Source: Myxococcota bacterium (GTDB taxonomy: Bacteria; Myxococcota_C; UBA6777). Taken from it: DNA of 9,882 nt. Position 1 is the stretch's first letter; each line of letters starts with the position of its first letter. The notes under the pieces were generated by a model. It worked only from the letters and a program-made list of their open reading frames with translations, made no database searches and was not told the DNA's origin. The position numbers were made by a program, and so were the translations under genes. Shown piece by piece: positions 1 to 7,325 of this stretch. The stretch covers positions 1 through 9,882 of the forward strand of contig CAUJFU010000377.1 in NCBI GenBank assembly GCA_963169055.1. Reading direction: 5' to 3'.

Positions 1-46
1 CCCGAAAGAAAAGTTCGCGCAGCAACATCTCACACGAAATCCGCCC

Positions 47-141
47 ATTGTGTACAAGGAAGATGTAGGGGCAGCCCTCGTTTCGGTAGGCGTAGAACCA
101 CGCATCGAAATAATTGTGTACAAGGAAGATGTAGGGGCAGC
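47..141. repeat. Two copies of a 29-bp direct repeat, 66-bp period
   Basis: Positions 47-75 and 113-141 are identical over 29 bases, beginning ATTGTGTACAAGGAAGATGT and ending AGGGGCAGC. The 37 bases between them (76-112) are not repeated after the second copy. The TGTAGGGGCAGC end followed by a GC-rich hairpin resembles the short dispersed intergenic repeats with a GTAGGGGC...GCCCC-type core that I recall from many bacterial genomes; this resemblance is from memory. The rest of 1-225 holds no gene I can support. A plus-strand frame is open from base 2 to the TAA at about 227, but it is short, has no recognisable family and simply translates the repeats. Confidence 0.8.
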
Positions 142-156
142 AAGGTGTGGCTGCCC
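135..156. other. GC-rich stem-loop at the end of the second repeat copy
   Basis: GGGCAGC (135-141) pairs perfectly with GCTGCCC (150-156) around the 8-base loop AAGGTGTG. It lies about 70 bp beyond the stop of the minus-strand operon and could stop or stabilise that transcript. No T-run follows on the minus strand, so a classical intrinsic terminator is not supported. The first repeat copy has no matching second arm, so only this copy has the full hairpin. It is best read as part of a dispersed repeat. Confidence 0.6.
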
Positions 157-225
157 AAGAACAGGGCGTCTCCAGCTTCGATCCCACTTTTCTCGAATTA
201 TCGTATCACGAGCGCGAAACGCACG

Positions 226-2343
226 TTAACGAGGAGCCGAAGAAGAGCGAGAAGAAGGGGTTGTGGACGGGGGTGGCGGTGTAGATGCGGACGAGTGGGC
301 ATCGATCCCTTTCTCAGCGAGACGAAGACGCAAGATGGCTTCTTCACCGATCATCCCGATACGACGGAGAGACATCAACGCATAACGTGCGATCTTGGGC
401 TGCTTTTGTACCGACGCGATGCGATAAATGGCCGCCCAAGGCTTCGGCCAATAGGGATTCCACGAAGCAGCGATCTCCAAAGCCTCCATCGAACGGCTGA
501 TCTCGCCACTGATCATCTCCAACACGCCCAAAAGATAAGCCACACCGGGATGCCACGGAACCTTTTTGGCGATCAGCCGAAGACGTCGAAGGTGTTGTTG
601 TGCGATCGGGCGCAAGGCCGAAGAACACCGCAGATGCGCGGAGTAAGGACCCAATCGTTGCTGGTCTAACCAGATATTCGCCTCGATCACATCCGCAAGA
701 TCCCCACCTGACGGCTGTTTGCGTAAGGCGTAAAGCTCTGTTTGCAGCGCCTTACGCGGGGCTTTGAGCAGAACCGACAAATCATAAAAAGAGCGGATAT
801 GCTCGTAGCCTTGGCCTTTGAAGAGAGAAGGCTCTTGCGCTCGCCGAACATAAAACGCCCATCGCAGGCTCATATACAACGGCCTCCATTCGGAATGTTC
901 CGCCAGATGCGCCAACAACGCTGTATTGATTTGGTTGCGCAAACTCAGCAAAACCATCTCGCAGCGATGTTTGTGGCAGTAGCCGTCCCATGCTTGGGGC
1001 GACAGCAGCGCTTCTTTGTAAGCCTGAGACCACGCCCAAAAACCCGGTGTAAGGGGATTTCCATCATAAGCAACCTGCACGTGTCGATGCGAACGAAAAG
1101 AGATATACCCCGCCGTATAAAGATCCGTAAATAACCGCACTCGCAGCCCTTTGTGGCGTTCCAAGATATCCAAAGCTTCGACAGGTTCGCTCTCCATCGT
1201 CGGCGACAACCCCCACCGTGGGCCGTTGCTCCACGCCTGTTGCCCCAAGATCATCACCGATACAGCAAATCCAACCACGACCAAGCGCCGAAGAATGGGG
1301 CGTTTGAGCAACGATAGCTGCGCTGCCAACAAGGGTCCCAAGATCAAAAAAGACAACCCCACAAAACGCAGATTGGAAAAGGTCAACAGCGCCCCAAGCG
1401 CCATGCACAACAACCACTGGCTTCGACGGCGTCGCTCAGGCAAAAACCACGTCGCCGCCAACAAAAATAGAACCCCCAACAAAAAATTGGCATACGGACT
1501 CGTCACCGAAAAAGCTTCCCATTCGGGAGCCACCCACGGATCGGGGCGACTGGATATCTCGCGTTGAAACGTCCACAACACCGACCACAAGCGCCATCCA
1601 TAGGGGTTGATGCACACCACAAAGGGCAAGACAGGCAACACCCACCACCAAGCGCGCCACTGCGCGGCATACGCCGCAAACGCTGGATCGCGGGTGCGAT
1701 ACCACCACGGAACCCACAAGGCCCACACACCTACCGCCCCGAGCAGCGCTCCCCCCACCGTAAAACTACCGTGGATATTGGCCCACAACACAAACAACAA
1801 CAAGACGGCCCACAAATGCCATCGTTTGGGCGGGATCGTGAGAAGCCAAAACAACACCAATACAAACAGATTTCCCAACGTATGCGGGCGCACACTCATC
1901 CGCACCACCAATACGGAATAAGCCCCCAGCCCAAAAACCAATGCCGTGATCCATCGATCTGCCCCCAGACGATGCGCGATCGAAAAGAACAGCACACACC
2001 ACAAAAAAATCCACCCCCCCCGCAAGATCCCCGCTCCTTGGTGTCCGAAGATCTCCCAGTACCACCGCAGCCCCATCCCAAAGAGCCACTCTTTGTCCAA
2101 AAACACGCTCCCTTCGAGCGTCGTAAACACAAAGGGGTTCTTTCCTCCTAAAGAACTCAAGCCGAGCTCCCACAAACGCTCACCTTTCGCGAGAAAAAAC
2201 CAATAGTCCATCGTTGCAGGTGCTGTAAAAGTGCATGGGATCAAAGGAAAAAACGCCAAAAGGATCAGCCACCACCAACTCGAAAAAGCATCGCGTTGTC
2301 TCTCGCTTACGTGTGCAAACTCCAACACCGACAGATCACGCAT
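226..2343 (-). CDS. GT-C-like polytopic membrane protein with C-terminal soluble domain
   Basis: 705 residues from the chosen ATG. The ORF extends 52 codons further upstream, but that part lies inside the preceding gene. The chosen ATG overlaps that gene's stop by 8 bp (ATGCGTGA) and has an AAGGGG Shine-Dalgarno 7 bases upstream (2351-2356). About eleven hydrophobic helices lie between residues 23 and 368. Motifs include DKEWLF (83-88), RPH (152-154), NIHGSF (189-194) and NPYGW (246-250). These match a pattern I recall from uncharacterised GT-C/PMT-like membrane proteins (RPQ, N-HG-F, NPYG, then a 'GGYL...DGR' segment); the later segment here reads AGYISFRSHRHVQVAYDGN. The remaining part, after about residue 370, is soluble, with a helical TPR-like stretch near the end. 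It finishes in a Ser/Pro-rich tail (STPPPPSTTPSSRSSSAPR). The likely role is sugar transfer from a polyprenyl-phosphate donor at the inner membrane, inferred mainly from the adjacent GT2 gene. The family match is moderate and the substrate unknown. Confidence 0.75.
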   Translation of the reverse strand: MRDLSVLEFAHVSERQRDAFSSWWWLILLAFFPLIPCTFTAPATMDYWFFLAKGERLWELGLSSLGGKNPFVFTTLEGSVFLDKEWLFGMGLRWYWEIFGHQGAGILRGGWIFLWCVLFFSIAHRLGADRWITALVFGLGAYSVLVVRMSVRPHTLGNLFVLVLFWLLTIPPKRWHLWAVLLLFVLWANIHGSFTVGGALLGAVGVWALWVPWWYRTRDPAFAAYAAQWRAWWWVLPVLPFVVCINPYGWRLWSVLWTFQREISSRPDPWVAPEWEAFSVTSPYANFLLGVLFLLAATWFLPERRRRSQWLLCMALGALLTFSNLRFVGLSFLILGPLLAAQLSLLKRPILRRLVVVGFAVSVMILGQQAWSNGPRWGLSPTMESEPVEALDILERHKGLRVRLFTDLYTAGYISFRSHRHVQVAYDGNPLTPGFWAWSQAYKEALLSPQAWDGYCHKHRCEMVLLSLRNQINTALLAHLAEHSEWRPLYMSLRWAFYVRRAQEPSLFKGQGYEHIRSFYDLSVLLKAPRKALQTELYALRKQPSGGDLADVIEANIWLDQQRLGPYSAHLRCSSALRPIAQQHLRRLRLIAKKVPWHPGVAYLLGVLEMISGEISRSMEALEIAASWNPYWPKPWAAIYRIASVQKQPKIARYALMSLRRIGMIGEEAILRLRLAEKGIDAHSSASTPPPPSTTPSSRSSSAPR
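2014..2021 (-). repeat. G8 homopolymer tract within the membrane-protein gene
   Basis: Eight consecutive C on the plus strand give G8 on the coding strand, spelling part of Arg-Gly-Gly-Trp near residues 108-111. An A7 run (plus strand 2003-2009) lies just beside it. A one-base slip here would frameshift the protein early in its membrane domain. Confidence 0.8.
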
Positions 2344-3163
2344 GCTTTGTCCCCTTCTTGTTTTGCTCGCTCTCAAACAAATAAGGAGCGATCTCTTCGA
2401 GTGGCGCACGCAAACGCCGCGCATAATCCAAGCGGATCGCAACAAGATCGCGCTGGACACGAAAGAAATCACGCCCCGCGAGCTTTGAACCGCGTACATC
2501 CTCCCAAGCGTGGAGAGGAAACTCGATCACAGCCTGTTCAAGCGGCGGCAAGCCAAGTCGCTCCCCCAAAGCTTTTCGCCGCAACAACAGCTCGACGTCA
2601 AAGATCCAACGTGACAAAAACGGCTGCGCAAACAGCGTATGTAGCCACGGCGTCGCACGAAACAGTTTGGCCCCGCACTGCGTATCGTATACCGACAAAT
2701 CCAGCAAGATCGAAGCCACCATCGCAAAGCAACGGCCTATATAATGGCGCATGACTTGGCGGCGGATATCGCGCCCCAACATCAACGCCCGCGCAGCCGT
2801 CACCATCTCATACGTCGGCGAAGTCTTGAGCAGATCATAGAGCGAACCGATCTCCGTTAAGGGAGTCGCCAGATCAGCATCCCAAAATCCCACCACTTCG
2901 GGCTTTTTTGTCAAGGCGTGCAAGATCCCCGCACGAACCGCCCCCCCCTTCCCTTGATTTTTCTCCAGATCCAAAACCTCGCAACGGCCCGCAGGGGCTT
3001 GCGCTTCGATCGAGCGCAACACCCCCAACGTCCCATCCCGACTCCCATCGTTCACAAACAACAACGAAACACCCGTTGTTTGCGCCAAGTAAGACAAGAA
3101 CGCGTCCACATCAAGGCGCTTTTCTTCGTTGTAGCAAGGAACCACCACGATGATCGCATCCAT
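2336..3163 (-). CDS. Family 2 glycosyltransferase, dolichyl/polyprenyl-phosphate glucose synthase-like
   Basis: 275 residues. It likely transfers a nucleotide-activated hexose to a polyprenyl phosphate on the cytoplasmic face of the inner membrane, as ALG5/DPM1-type GT2 enzymes do. Visible GT-A motifs are VVVPCYNEE (6-14), FVNDGSRDGT (36-45), GKGGAVR (71-77), the metal-binding DADLATP (95-101) and DTQCGAKLF (160-168). There is also RWIFDVELL (185-193) and a late W-E-D-V-R-G-S-K-L segment; the last three are characteristic of the ALG5-like branch. I see no clear C-terminal transmembrane helix. The reading frame is open upstream to 3349, but that part is antisense-frame translation of the lipoprotein's 3' end. 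The chosen ATG sits one base after the lipoprotein TAG (TAG-C-ATG). Its Shine-Dalgarno is weak, so translational coupling is likely. The donor sugar cannot be read from the sequence. Confidence 0.9.
   Translation of the reverse strand: MDAIIVVVPCYNEEKRLDVDAFLSYLAQTTGVSLLFVNDGSRDGTLGVLRSIEAQAPAGRCEVLDLEKNQGKGGAVRAGILHALTKKPEVVGFWDADLATPLTEIGSLYDLLKTSPTYEMVTAARALMLGRDIRRQVMRHYIGRCFAMVASILLDLSVYDTQCGAKLFRATPWLHTLFAQPFLSRWIFDVELLLRRKALGERLGLPPLEQAVIEFPLHAWEDVRGSKLAGRDFFRVQRDLVAIRLDYARRLRAPLEEIAPYLFESEQNKKGTKHA
2941..2948 (-). repeat. G8 homopolymer tract within the GT2 gene
   Basis: Eight C on the plus strand give G8 on the coding strand, encoding the Lys-Gly-Gly-Ala part of the conserved GKGGAVR motif. 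Glycine codons here are all GGG, which creates the run. Slippage would truncate the enzyme before its metal-binding DAD motif. Confidence 0.8.
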
Positions 3164-3164
3164 G

Positions 3165-6100
3165 CTATTTGCATAGTCCCAATTGGCAAGTCCAAGTGAC
3201 GGAGGCGTCAAGCGCAGTACAGGTCGCGTTGTTGGTGCAGGTTGGACGACAAACGTTTCCTCCCGCAACATCGCATGCTTCAGTATTTGGAGAAATGATC
3301 TTGGTGCAATCGACAGCAAAAGCGCCTGTACAGCTAGGATTTTGCACATTGAGTTTCAACACGGATGTCTTTTGGAGCTGCGTACAAGCAGGTGGATCAT
3401 TGCAGCGCTGAACGAAAACATCGGCAGTGCGGGGGAAACGGAAGCCCGTGAGATCAACCGTCACTTGCATCGTCGTGGCCGAGGTAACGGTGCCGGGCAG
3501 TGTCACCTTGTTGTCAAACACCACAAAGTCTCCCGTCACAAAGTTGCTTCCTGTGATCTGCAAGTTTTGAAACGCATTGCCTCGAAACGCAAAGGGCGGC
3601 GACATCAACGTCGCAACAGGCGGAGGAGGCGGATTGATCGTAAAGATCAGCTTGTTGCTCATCTCTCCTGTGGGATTGCGCACTTCAAAACTGTAGGCCC
3701 CTGCGGGAAGACCGATGATATCGAACTTTCCACGGATGTACGTTGTGGAGTTGAACGCAGGTGTGTAACGCGAAGAGATATCGACGCCTTGGGGATTTTT
3801 GATGATCACCACCGAAGCCGGCGAGGAACTAAACAACGATCCGTACACGTACAAACTGGCGATCTCGCTCGCGCTTCCCGCCGTAATACTTGCAGGAGAC
3901 AAGTAATCCGCAGTCGGCGGAGGCACAGGTTCGAGAACCAACGGATATTTGTTGCTTGCGCGTGTACCGTTACGCACTTCGACAGGGTACGTTCCTGCGG
4001 CCAACTGCGTTGCATCAAAACCGATCAGACGAAGTTCGGAGGTGGTCACATACTGCGTGGCTGCGGCTTTTCCGTCGACATACAGGATCGAGGTCAAAAT
4101 AAAGTCCGAGCCTTTCACGATCATATCCGGCAAGACACGGCCTCGCTGATGGACGTTTTTCTCGACGCCTGTGAGGGTGGGTACAAAAGACGAGACCACC
4201 GAGTACTTGAGCACAGGGGTTTGTTTGCCGTTACCATTCACGATCTTGATATCGATATCGCCCAACGAAGCGCCCGCAAAGTCGTAGAGATTCTTGGTTT
4301 TGATCTCTTCTTTGGACACAAACGTCGAATCCACCTTCACGTTGTTGATGAACAAGCTGTGATTGCTTGTAAAGTCGCGTCCTTTGAAGATCAGATCCAC
4401 CTTATCTCGCACACGCGCAAACGACGGACTCACCGAAAAGATCGTCGGGCTTGGTGCTTCACCGACAAGGAAAGAGATGGTTGCGCTGCGCGTATCGCAA
4501 GCGTTGGCGACCCAAAGTGGGTACGTCCCGGGCTGAAATCCCGATAGATCGAGCGTTGCCGTGAGATCGTAGCAATAGGGGGTTGTTCCCGAAGACGCAT
4601 CGCACGTCGAGGACATGAGTTTTCCATCCAAATACACCGCAGCAGCGGTCGTAAACGTACCTGAAGGCGAACTCGACGGGTAAACCTCGATCGCAACGGT
4701 CGTATCCGCACGACCTGTTGCAGGACGGATATAGTTGATTACAGGGGTCACGATGGTGTTGCTTACCGTGAAATTCGCCTTTGCAGACTGCGCGCTCGGT
4801 CCGTTGTGGACAATCAAATCAAACGTGCCTGTCGCAAGATCGCCTTTTTTAACAGTCAAACAAATGCGGCGGTCGCTCTCGTACTTGACGGGATTGGTGG
4901 GGTCGGTCTGTCGGTAGGTTTTGGTTCCGATGGTGACGTAGGTACTTTTTGTAAAGTTGATCCCATCGATGCAAACAAGCTGATCGCAAGTGGTGCCTGT
5001 TCCTGACGGAGAGACCGAAGAGATCGAGGGCTGACGGTAAGAGATCGTCACCTTAAACGGCGCAGAAGACTTTCCGTTGTTGTTGACGATCACAGCGTCT
5101 TGATCGCCTTGTTGCCACTTGGAGGTGTCTGTCAAGTCGATATCGAGCGTCATCGCCGCGCTGCTAAATTGCCATGTCAACTTGCCGTAGGGACCGCCTG
5201 CTTGGGTGATTTCGATATTTCCGATCTTGAGTTTGGAACCTGCGGAACCGCCCACAGCTTGCTCAAAATTCTCTCCGAACACGCGAGCGCTTTCGACTTT
5301 TTCGCCCAGATACCAGTTGAAAGGCAGGATGCGTTCGAGTTTGGGCGGAGAGTCCGCGCCCGAAAAGGTCATGTCGAGCTTGTCGTCGGATTGTTGGCCG
5401 TCAGGGTTTCGCACAAACACCTTGTAATCGCCGAAAGGAAATTTTTTGTCGTCCGAAAGATCGAGTGCGGGCGAGGCTTGGAGGTTGGTACGTGCGACGC
5501 GCTTGGTGGGAATCTCGACAGCGGTTTTGTCGGGTAATTCGAGGATGATCTTGGCCCCGACTTCAAAGCTTTCACCGTAGATGTCGAAAGGACCGGGCTT
5601 TCTATCTCGAATAAAGTTGGGGACCAACACTGTCACAACGGGCTTGGGCGGGCGTGGTCCGATGGTGATCGGAAAGTCGGGAGAAGACTTGTTCACCGTC
5701 GTATTGCGCACTTTCAAGAAGTGTTTGCCCGGAACTTCGCCAGCAAAATCGATGGTAAATTCTAATTCGGTGGTGCTTAACACTTTGGCGGGTGGATTGA
5801 CGGGCCGCAGGTCAAAGCTGACCTCGATCTGGCCGTCGATAAAATAACGCCCCTTCATGCGGAAGGTGATCTTGGCATTTTCAAAGCCTTGGGGGGGATC
5901 GATCGAAACGATCTCGGGGGCTGGAACTTCTTTGACCTCGAAAGGAACAGCAGGTTTCGAAAAGCGGTTGTTGGGGTTCCGAACGAAAATCTCCTTGGTT
6001 CCGGCGCTTTGCGTTCCAAGATCCAAGGTTGCTTTTAATTCACTGGCACTGACAAACTGGGCAGGAAAGTATTGGTTTTGAATGCGAACTTCCGCACCTT

Positions 6101-6953
6101 GCACAAAGTCTGCGCCTTTCAGCGTCACTTCGACCTTGGCTCCTGCTAACCCTTCTTTGGGATCGATGCTGGTCAAGGACGGCGTTTTGTCGGCTCCTTC
6201 TTGGACGTTGACGGTCAAGGAGCTTGGATCGGATTCGAGCGCACGGCGGTCGATCACGACCAATTCGACGATGTAACGGCCTTCTTTGTCGGGTGTAAAG
6301 GAGGGCTTGTCCGTGGTGTCCGCCTCCAACTGAGAAGTCGATCCTGTCGGGCGGGTGGCGATCCGCCATCGGAAGGTCAACGGATCCCCGTCAGGATCGG
6401 AGCTTTTGGAGCCATCGAAGGTCACTTTTTGCATGGGCGGAACCAACAGATCCTCTCCTGCGATGGCGGTGGGTTTGGCGTTGGGCCCGTCGATCACGTT
6501 GACCTTTACGTCGCGTGGGGCGGAAGTATTTTTGTCGTCAGAAACCACCAAACGCAGCGTGTATTCTCCCGCGACATCGGGGGTAAACGTTGTTTGTCGT
6601 GCTGTGGGATCTGCGATCGCTGCTTTGCTCTTTTCGGGTTTGGCTTCGAGGGTCCATTTGAACGTCAACAGATCGTTTTCGGGGTCGCTACTGCGCCGTG
6701 CGTCCAACTCGACGGGCTCGTTGGTGTTGGGGGAACTTGGTGCAAAAAAGATCACTGCGGTGGGGGCTTGGTTTGGAGGAAGTGGTTTACTGCATTTTTT
6801 CCCACGACAAACCAACGCATCCGCTGTCTGATCGCAGTCTTCGGGGACATCGCAGGTGTCGCCCAGTTTGCCTTTTGGAGCCGTACAAAAAGTCAAAGTC
6901 AAGGCCAAAAAGCACAACCCAAGAAGGCGTGCAAGCCTTTGTTCTCGTAGCAT
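3165..6953 (-). CDS. Large surface lipoprotein with PKD and about ten IPT/TIG repeats
   Basis: 1262 residues from the ATG at 6953, chosen because GGGAGG lies 4 bases upstream and a signal peptide follows at once. The ORF opens further upstream to 6998, but those residues are not signal-like. Domains in order: signal peptide with candidate lipidated Cys23 (LTLTFC, with an unusual Phe before the Cys); a Cys-rich patch (Cys34, 40, 49, 54); two PKD-like domains (about 61-156 and 157-253, each with an SSDPE/DGD-L-TF-W core). About ten IPT/TIG-like modules of roughly 88-106 residues follow (254-1206), many with P-x-I-x-S-I-x-P starts, G-x-x-F turns and VRN ends. The tail (1207-1262) has eight cysteines. 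IPT/TIG and PKD modules are Ig-like folds common in adhesins and surface proteins. No catalytic domain is visible, so a binding or structural role outside the cell is inferred. It is the first gene of the minus-strand operon. Confidence 0.88.
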   Translation of the reverse strand: MLREQRLARLLGLCFLALTLTFCTAPKGKLGDTCDVPEDCDQTADALVCRGKKCSKPLPPNQAPTAVIFFAPSSPNTNEPVELDARRSSDPENDLLTFKWTLEAKPEKSKAAIADPTARQTTFTPDVAGEYTLRLVVSDDKNTSAPRDVKVNVIDGPNAKPTAIAGEDLLVPPMQKVTFDGSKSSDPDGDPLTFRWRIATRPTGSTSQLEADTTDKPSFTPDKEGRYIVELVVIDRRALESDPSSLTVNVQEGADKTPSLTSIDPKEGLAGAKVEVTLKGADFVQGAEVRIQNQYFPAQFVSASELKATLDLGTQSAGTKEIFVRNPNNRFSKPAVPFEVKEVPAPEIVSIDPPQGFENAKITFRMKGRYFIDGQIEVSFDLRPVNPPAKVLSTTELEFTIDFAGEVPGKHFLKVRNTTVNKSSPDFPITIGPRPPKPVVTVLVPNFIRDRKPGPFDIYGESFEVGAKIILELPDKTAVEIPTKRVARTNLQASPALDLSDDKKFPFGDYKVFVRNPDGQQSDDKLDMTFSGADSPPKLERILPFNWYLGEKVESARVFGENFEQAVGGSAGSKLKIGNIEITQAGGPYGKLTWQFSSAAMTLDIDLTDTSKWQQGDQDAVIVNNNGKSSAPFKVTISYRQPSISSVSPSGTGTTCDQLVCIDGINFTKSTYVTIGTKTYRQTDPTNPVKYESDRRICLTVKKGDLATGTFDLIVHNGPSAQSAKANFTVSNTIVTPVINYIRPATGRADTTVAIEVYPSSSPSGTFTTAAAVYLDGKLMSSTCDASSGTTPYCYDLTATLDLSGFQPGTYPLWVANACDTRSATISFLVGEAPSPTIFSVSPSFARVRDKVDLIFKGRDFTSNHSLFINNVKVDSTFVSKEEIKTKNLYDFAGASLGDIDIKIVNGNGKQTPVLKYSVVSSFVPTLTGVEKNVHQRGRVLPDMIVKGSDFILTSILYVDGKAAATQYVTTSELRLIGFDATQLAAGTYPVEVRNGTRASNKYPLVLEPVPPPTADYLSPASITAGSASEIASLYVYGSLFSSSPASVVIIKNPQGVDISSRYTPAFNSTTYIRGKFDIIGLPAGAYSFEVRNPTGEMSNKLIFTINPPPPPVATLMSPPFAFRGNAFQNLQITGSNFVTGDFVVFDNKVTLPGTVTSATTMQVTVDLTGFRFPRTADVFVQRCNDPPACTQLQKTSVLKLNVQNPSCTGAFAVDCTKIISPNTEACDVAGGNVCRPTCTNNATCTALDASVTWTCQLGLCK

Positions 6954-6957
6954 AATT

Positions 6958-6963
6958 CCTCCC
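6958..6963 (-). promoter_or_regulatory. Shine-Dalgarno of the lipoprotein gene
   Basis: GGGAGG on the minus strand, followed by AATT and the ATG. It sets the start at 6953 rather than at the upstream in-frame ATG at 6998. Confidence 0.75.
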
Positions 6964-7093
6964 AACAGAAAAAACGATGGTGCGGGGTCAAAAACCATAA
7001 CATCTCACCCAAACATGCCAAACAACGGTCATCGTGCGCTTTTGCGCTCGCTCCGTCAACGTGTAGACGCTTCGACCCCCCAAAAACAACCGC

Positions 7094-7121
7094 ACTATAC
7101 CACCTCCCAAAATTTTTCCAA
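7094..7121 (-). promoter_or_regulatory. Candidate sigma70-type promoter for the lipoprotein-glycosyltransferase operon
   Basis: Reading the minus strand, TTGGAA (7121-7116) and TATAGT (7099-7094) are separated by 16 bases. They match the -35 consensus at 4 of 6 and the -10 consensus at 5 of 6. Transcription would start near 7087 and leave a leader of about 130 bases before the ATG. A weaker alternative is TTGTTT (7025-7020), 17 bases, TGTTAT (7002-6997). Confidence 0.4.
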
Positions 7122-7133
7122 GCCCTTGCTTGG
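7118..7133. promoter_or_regulatory. Perfect 6-bp inverted repeat overlapping the candidate -35
   Basis: CCAAGC (7118-7123), CCTT, GCTTGG (7128-7133). The dyad overlaps the -35 hexamer of the candidate minus-strand promoter, a typical position for an operator. It could equally be a chance hairpin. It is not followed by a T-run in either direction, so it is not a terminator. Confidence 0.3.
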
Positions 7134-7221
7134 CCGAATCTTTGCCGTCACATCTGCGGATAGCGCGTGACACACCACTCCACTTCAAACAAAAAAAGCC
7201 TAGAAGCGGACGCGGCCTCTC

Positions 7222-7230
7222 TGTTAGAAT
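7222..7230 (+). promoter_or_regulatory. Candidate extended -10 promoter for the transporter operon
   Basis: TGTTAGAAT has the TGn extension plus TAGAAT (5 of 6 to TATAAT). No good -35 lies 16-18 bases upstream, which extended -10 promoters can tolerate. The leader to the GTG at 7326 would be about 90 bases. Evidence is weak. Confidence 0.3.
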
Positions 7231-7312
7231 CCGCACACAACGAAACGTCTCTCTTCGCGCCAACACTCCAGCGAACAGCACACGGCTTGAGATCGGCGCA
7301 ACCTTACACAAT

Positions 7313-7318
7313 AAAGGA
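7313..7318 (+). promoter_or_regulatory. Shine-Dalgarno that sets the GTG start of the binding protein
   Basis: AAAGGA ends 7 bases before the GTG at 7326. The next residues form a signal-like segment, so this GTG is preferred over the in-frame ATG at 7167. Confidence 0.65.
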
Positions 7319-7325
7319 CGAGTCA

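Larger units (their letters stand above)
6954..7325. other. Divergent intergenic region between the two operons
   Basis: This 372-bp stretch holds no supported gene. It contains the minus-strand promoter candidate, a 16-bp dyad, a second small dyad (GCGC-TTTT-GCGC, 7036-7047), a C7 run near 7075 and an extended -10 candidate for the plus strand. The plus-strand frame of the downstream binding protein is open from 7167, but nothing in residues encoded before 7326 looks like a signal peptide. I treat that part as 5' untranslated leader. Confidence 0.7.

Noticed and set aside
47-141. CRISPR array
   Set aside because: Only two 29-bp copies with one 37-bp spacer, and no cas genes; the hairpin lies past the repeat end and fits a dispersed intergenic element better.
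2-229. Open plus-strand frame from the window edge reading through both 29-bp repeats
   Set aside because: The repeated peptide (IVYKEDVGAA) is only the translation of the DNA repeat, and no family or ribosome-binding site is visible. A partial gene end cannot be excluded but is unsupported.
1564-2151. 195-codon open frame on the plus strand
   Set aside because: Antisense to the membrane-protein gene; the His/Pro/Gln-rich translation is the complement of Trp/Gly/Leu-rich membrane helices.
3164-3349. Longer start for the GT2 gene at 3349
   Set aside because: The extra residues overlap the lipoprotein's coding 3' end in another frame and precede the normal GT2 N-terminus; the ATG at 3163 fits the family and the operon spacing.
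3183-4547. 454-codon open frame on the plus strand
   Set aside because: It lies wholly antisense to the lipoprotein and the GT2 start region. Its translation is Arg/His/Cys-rich with no recognisable family, as expected for a shadow frame.
6201-6950. 249-codon open frame on the plus strand
   Set aside because: Antisense to the PKD part of the lipoprotein; no domain, no ribosome-binding site and shadow-like composition.
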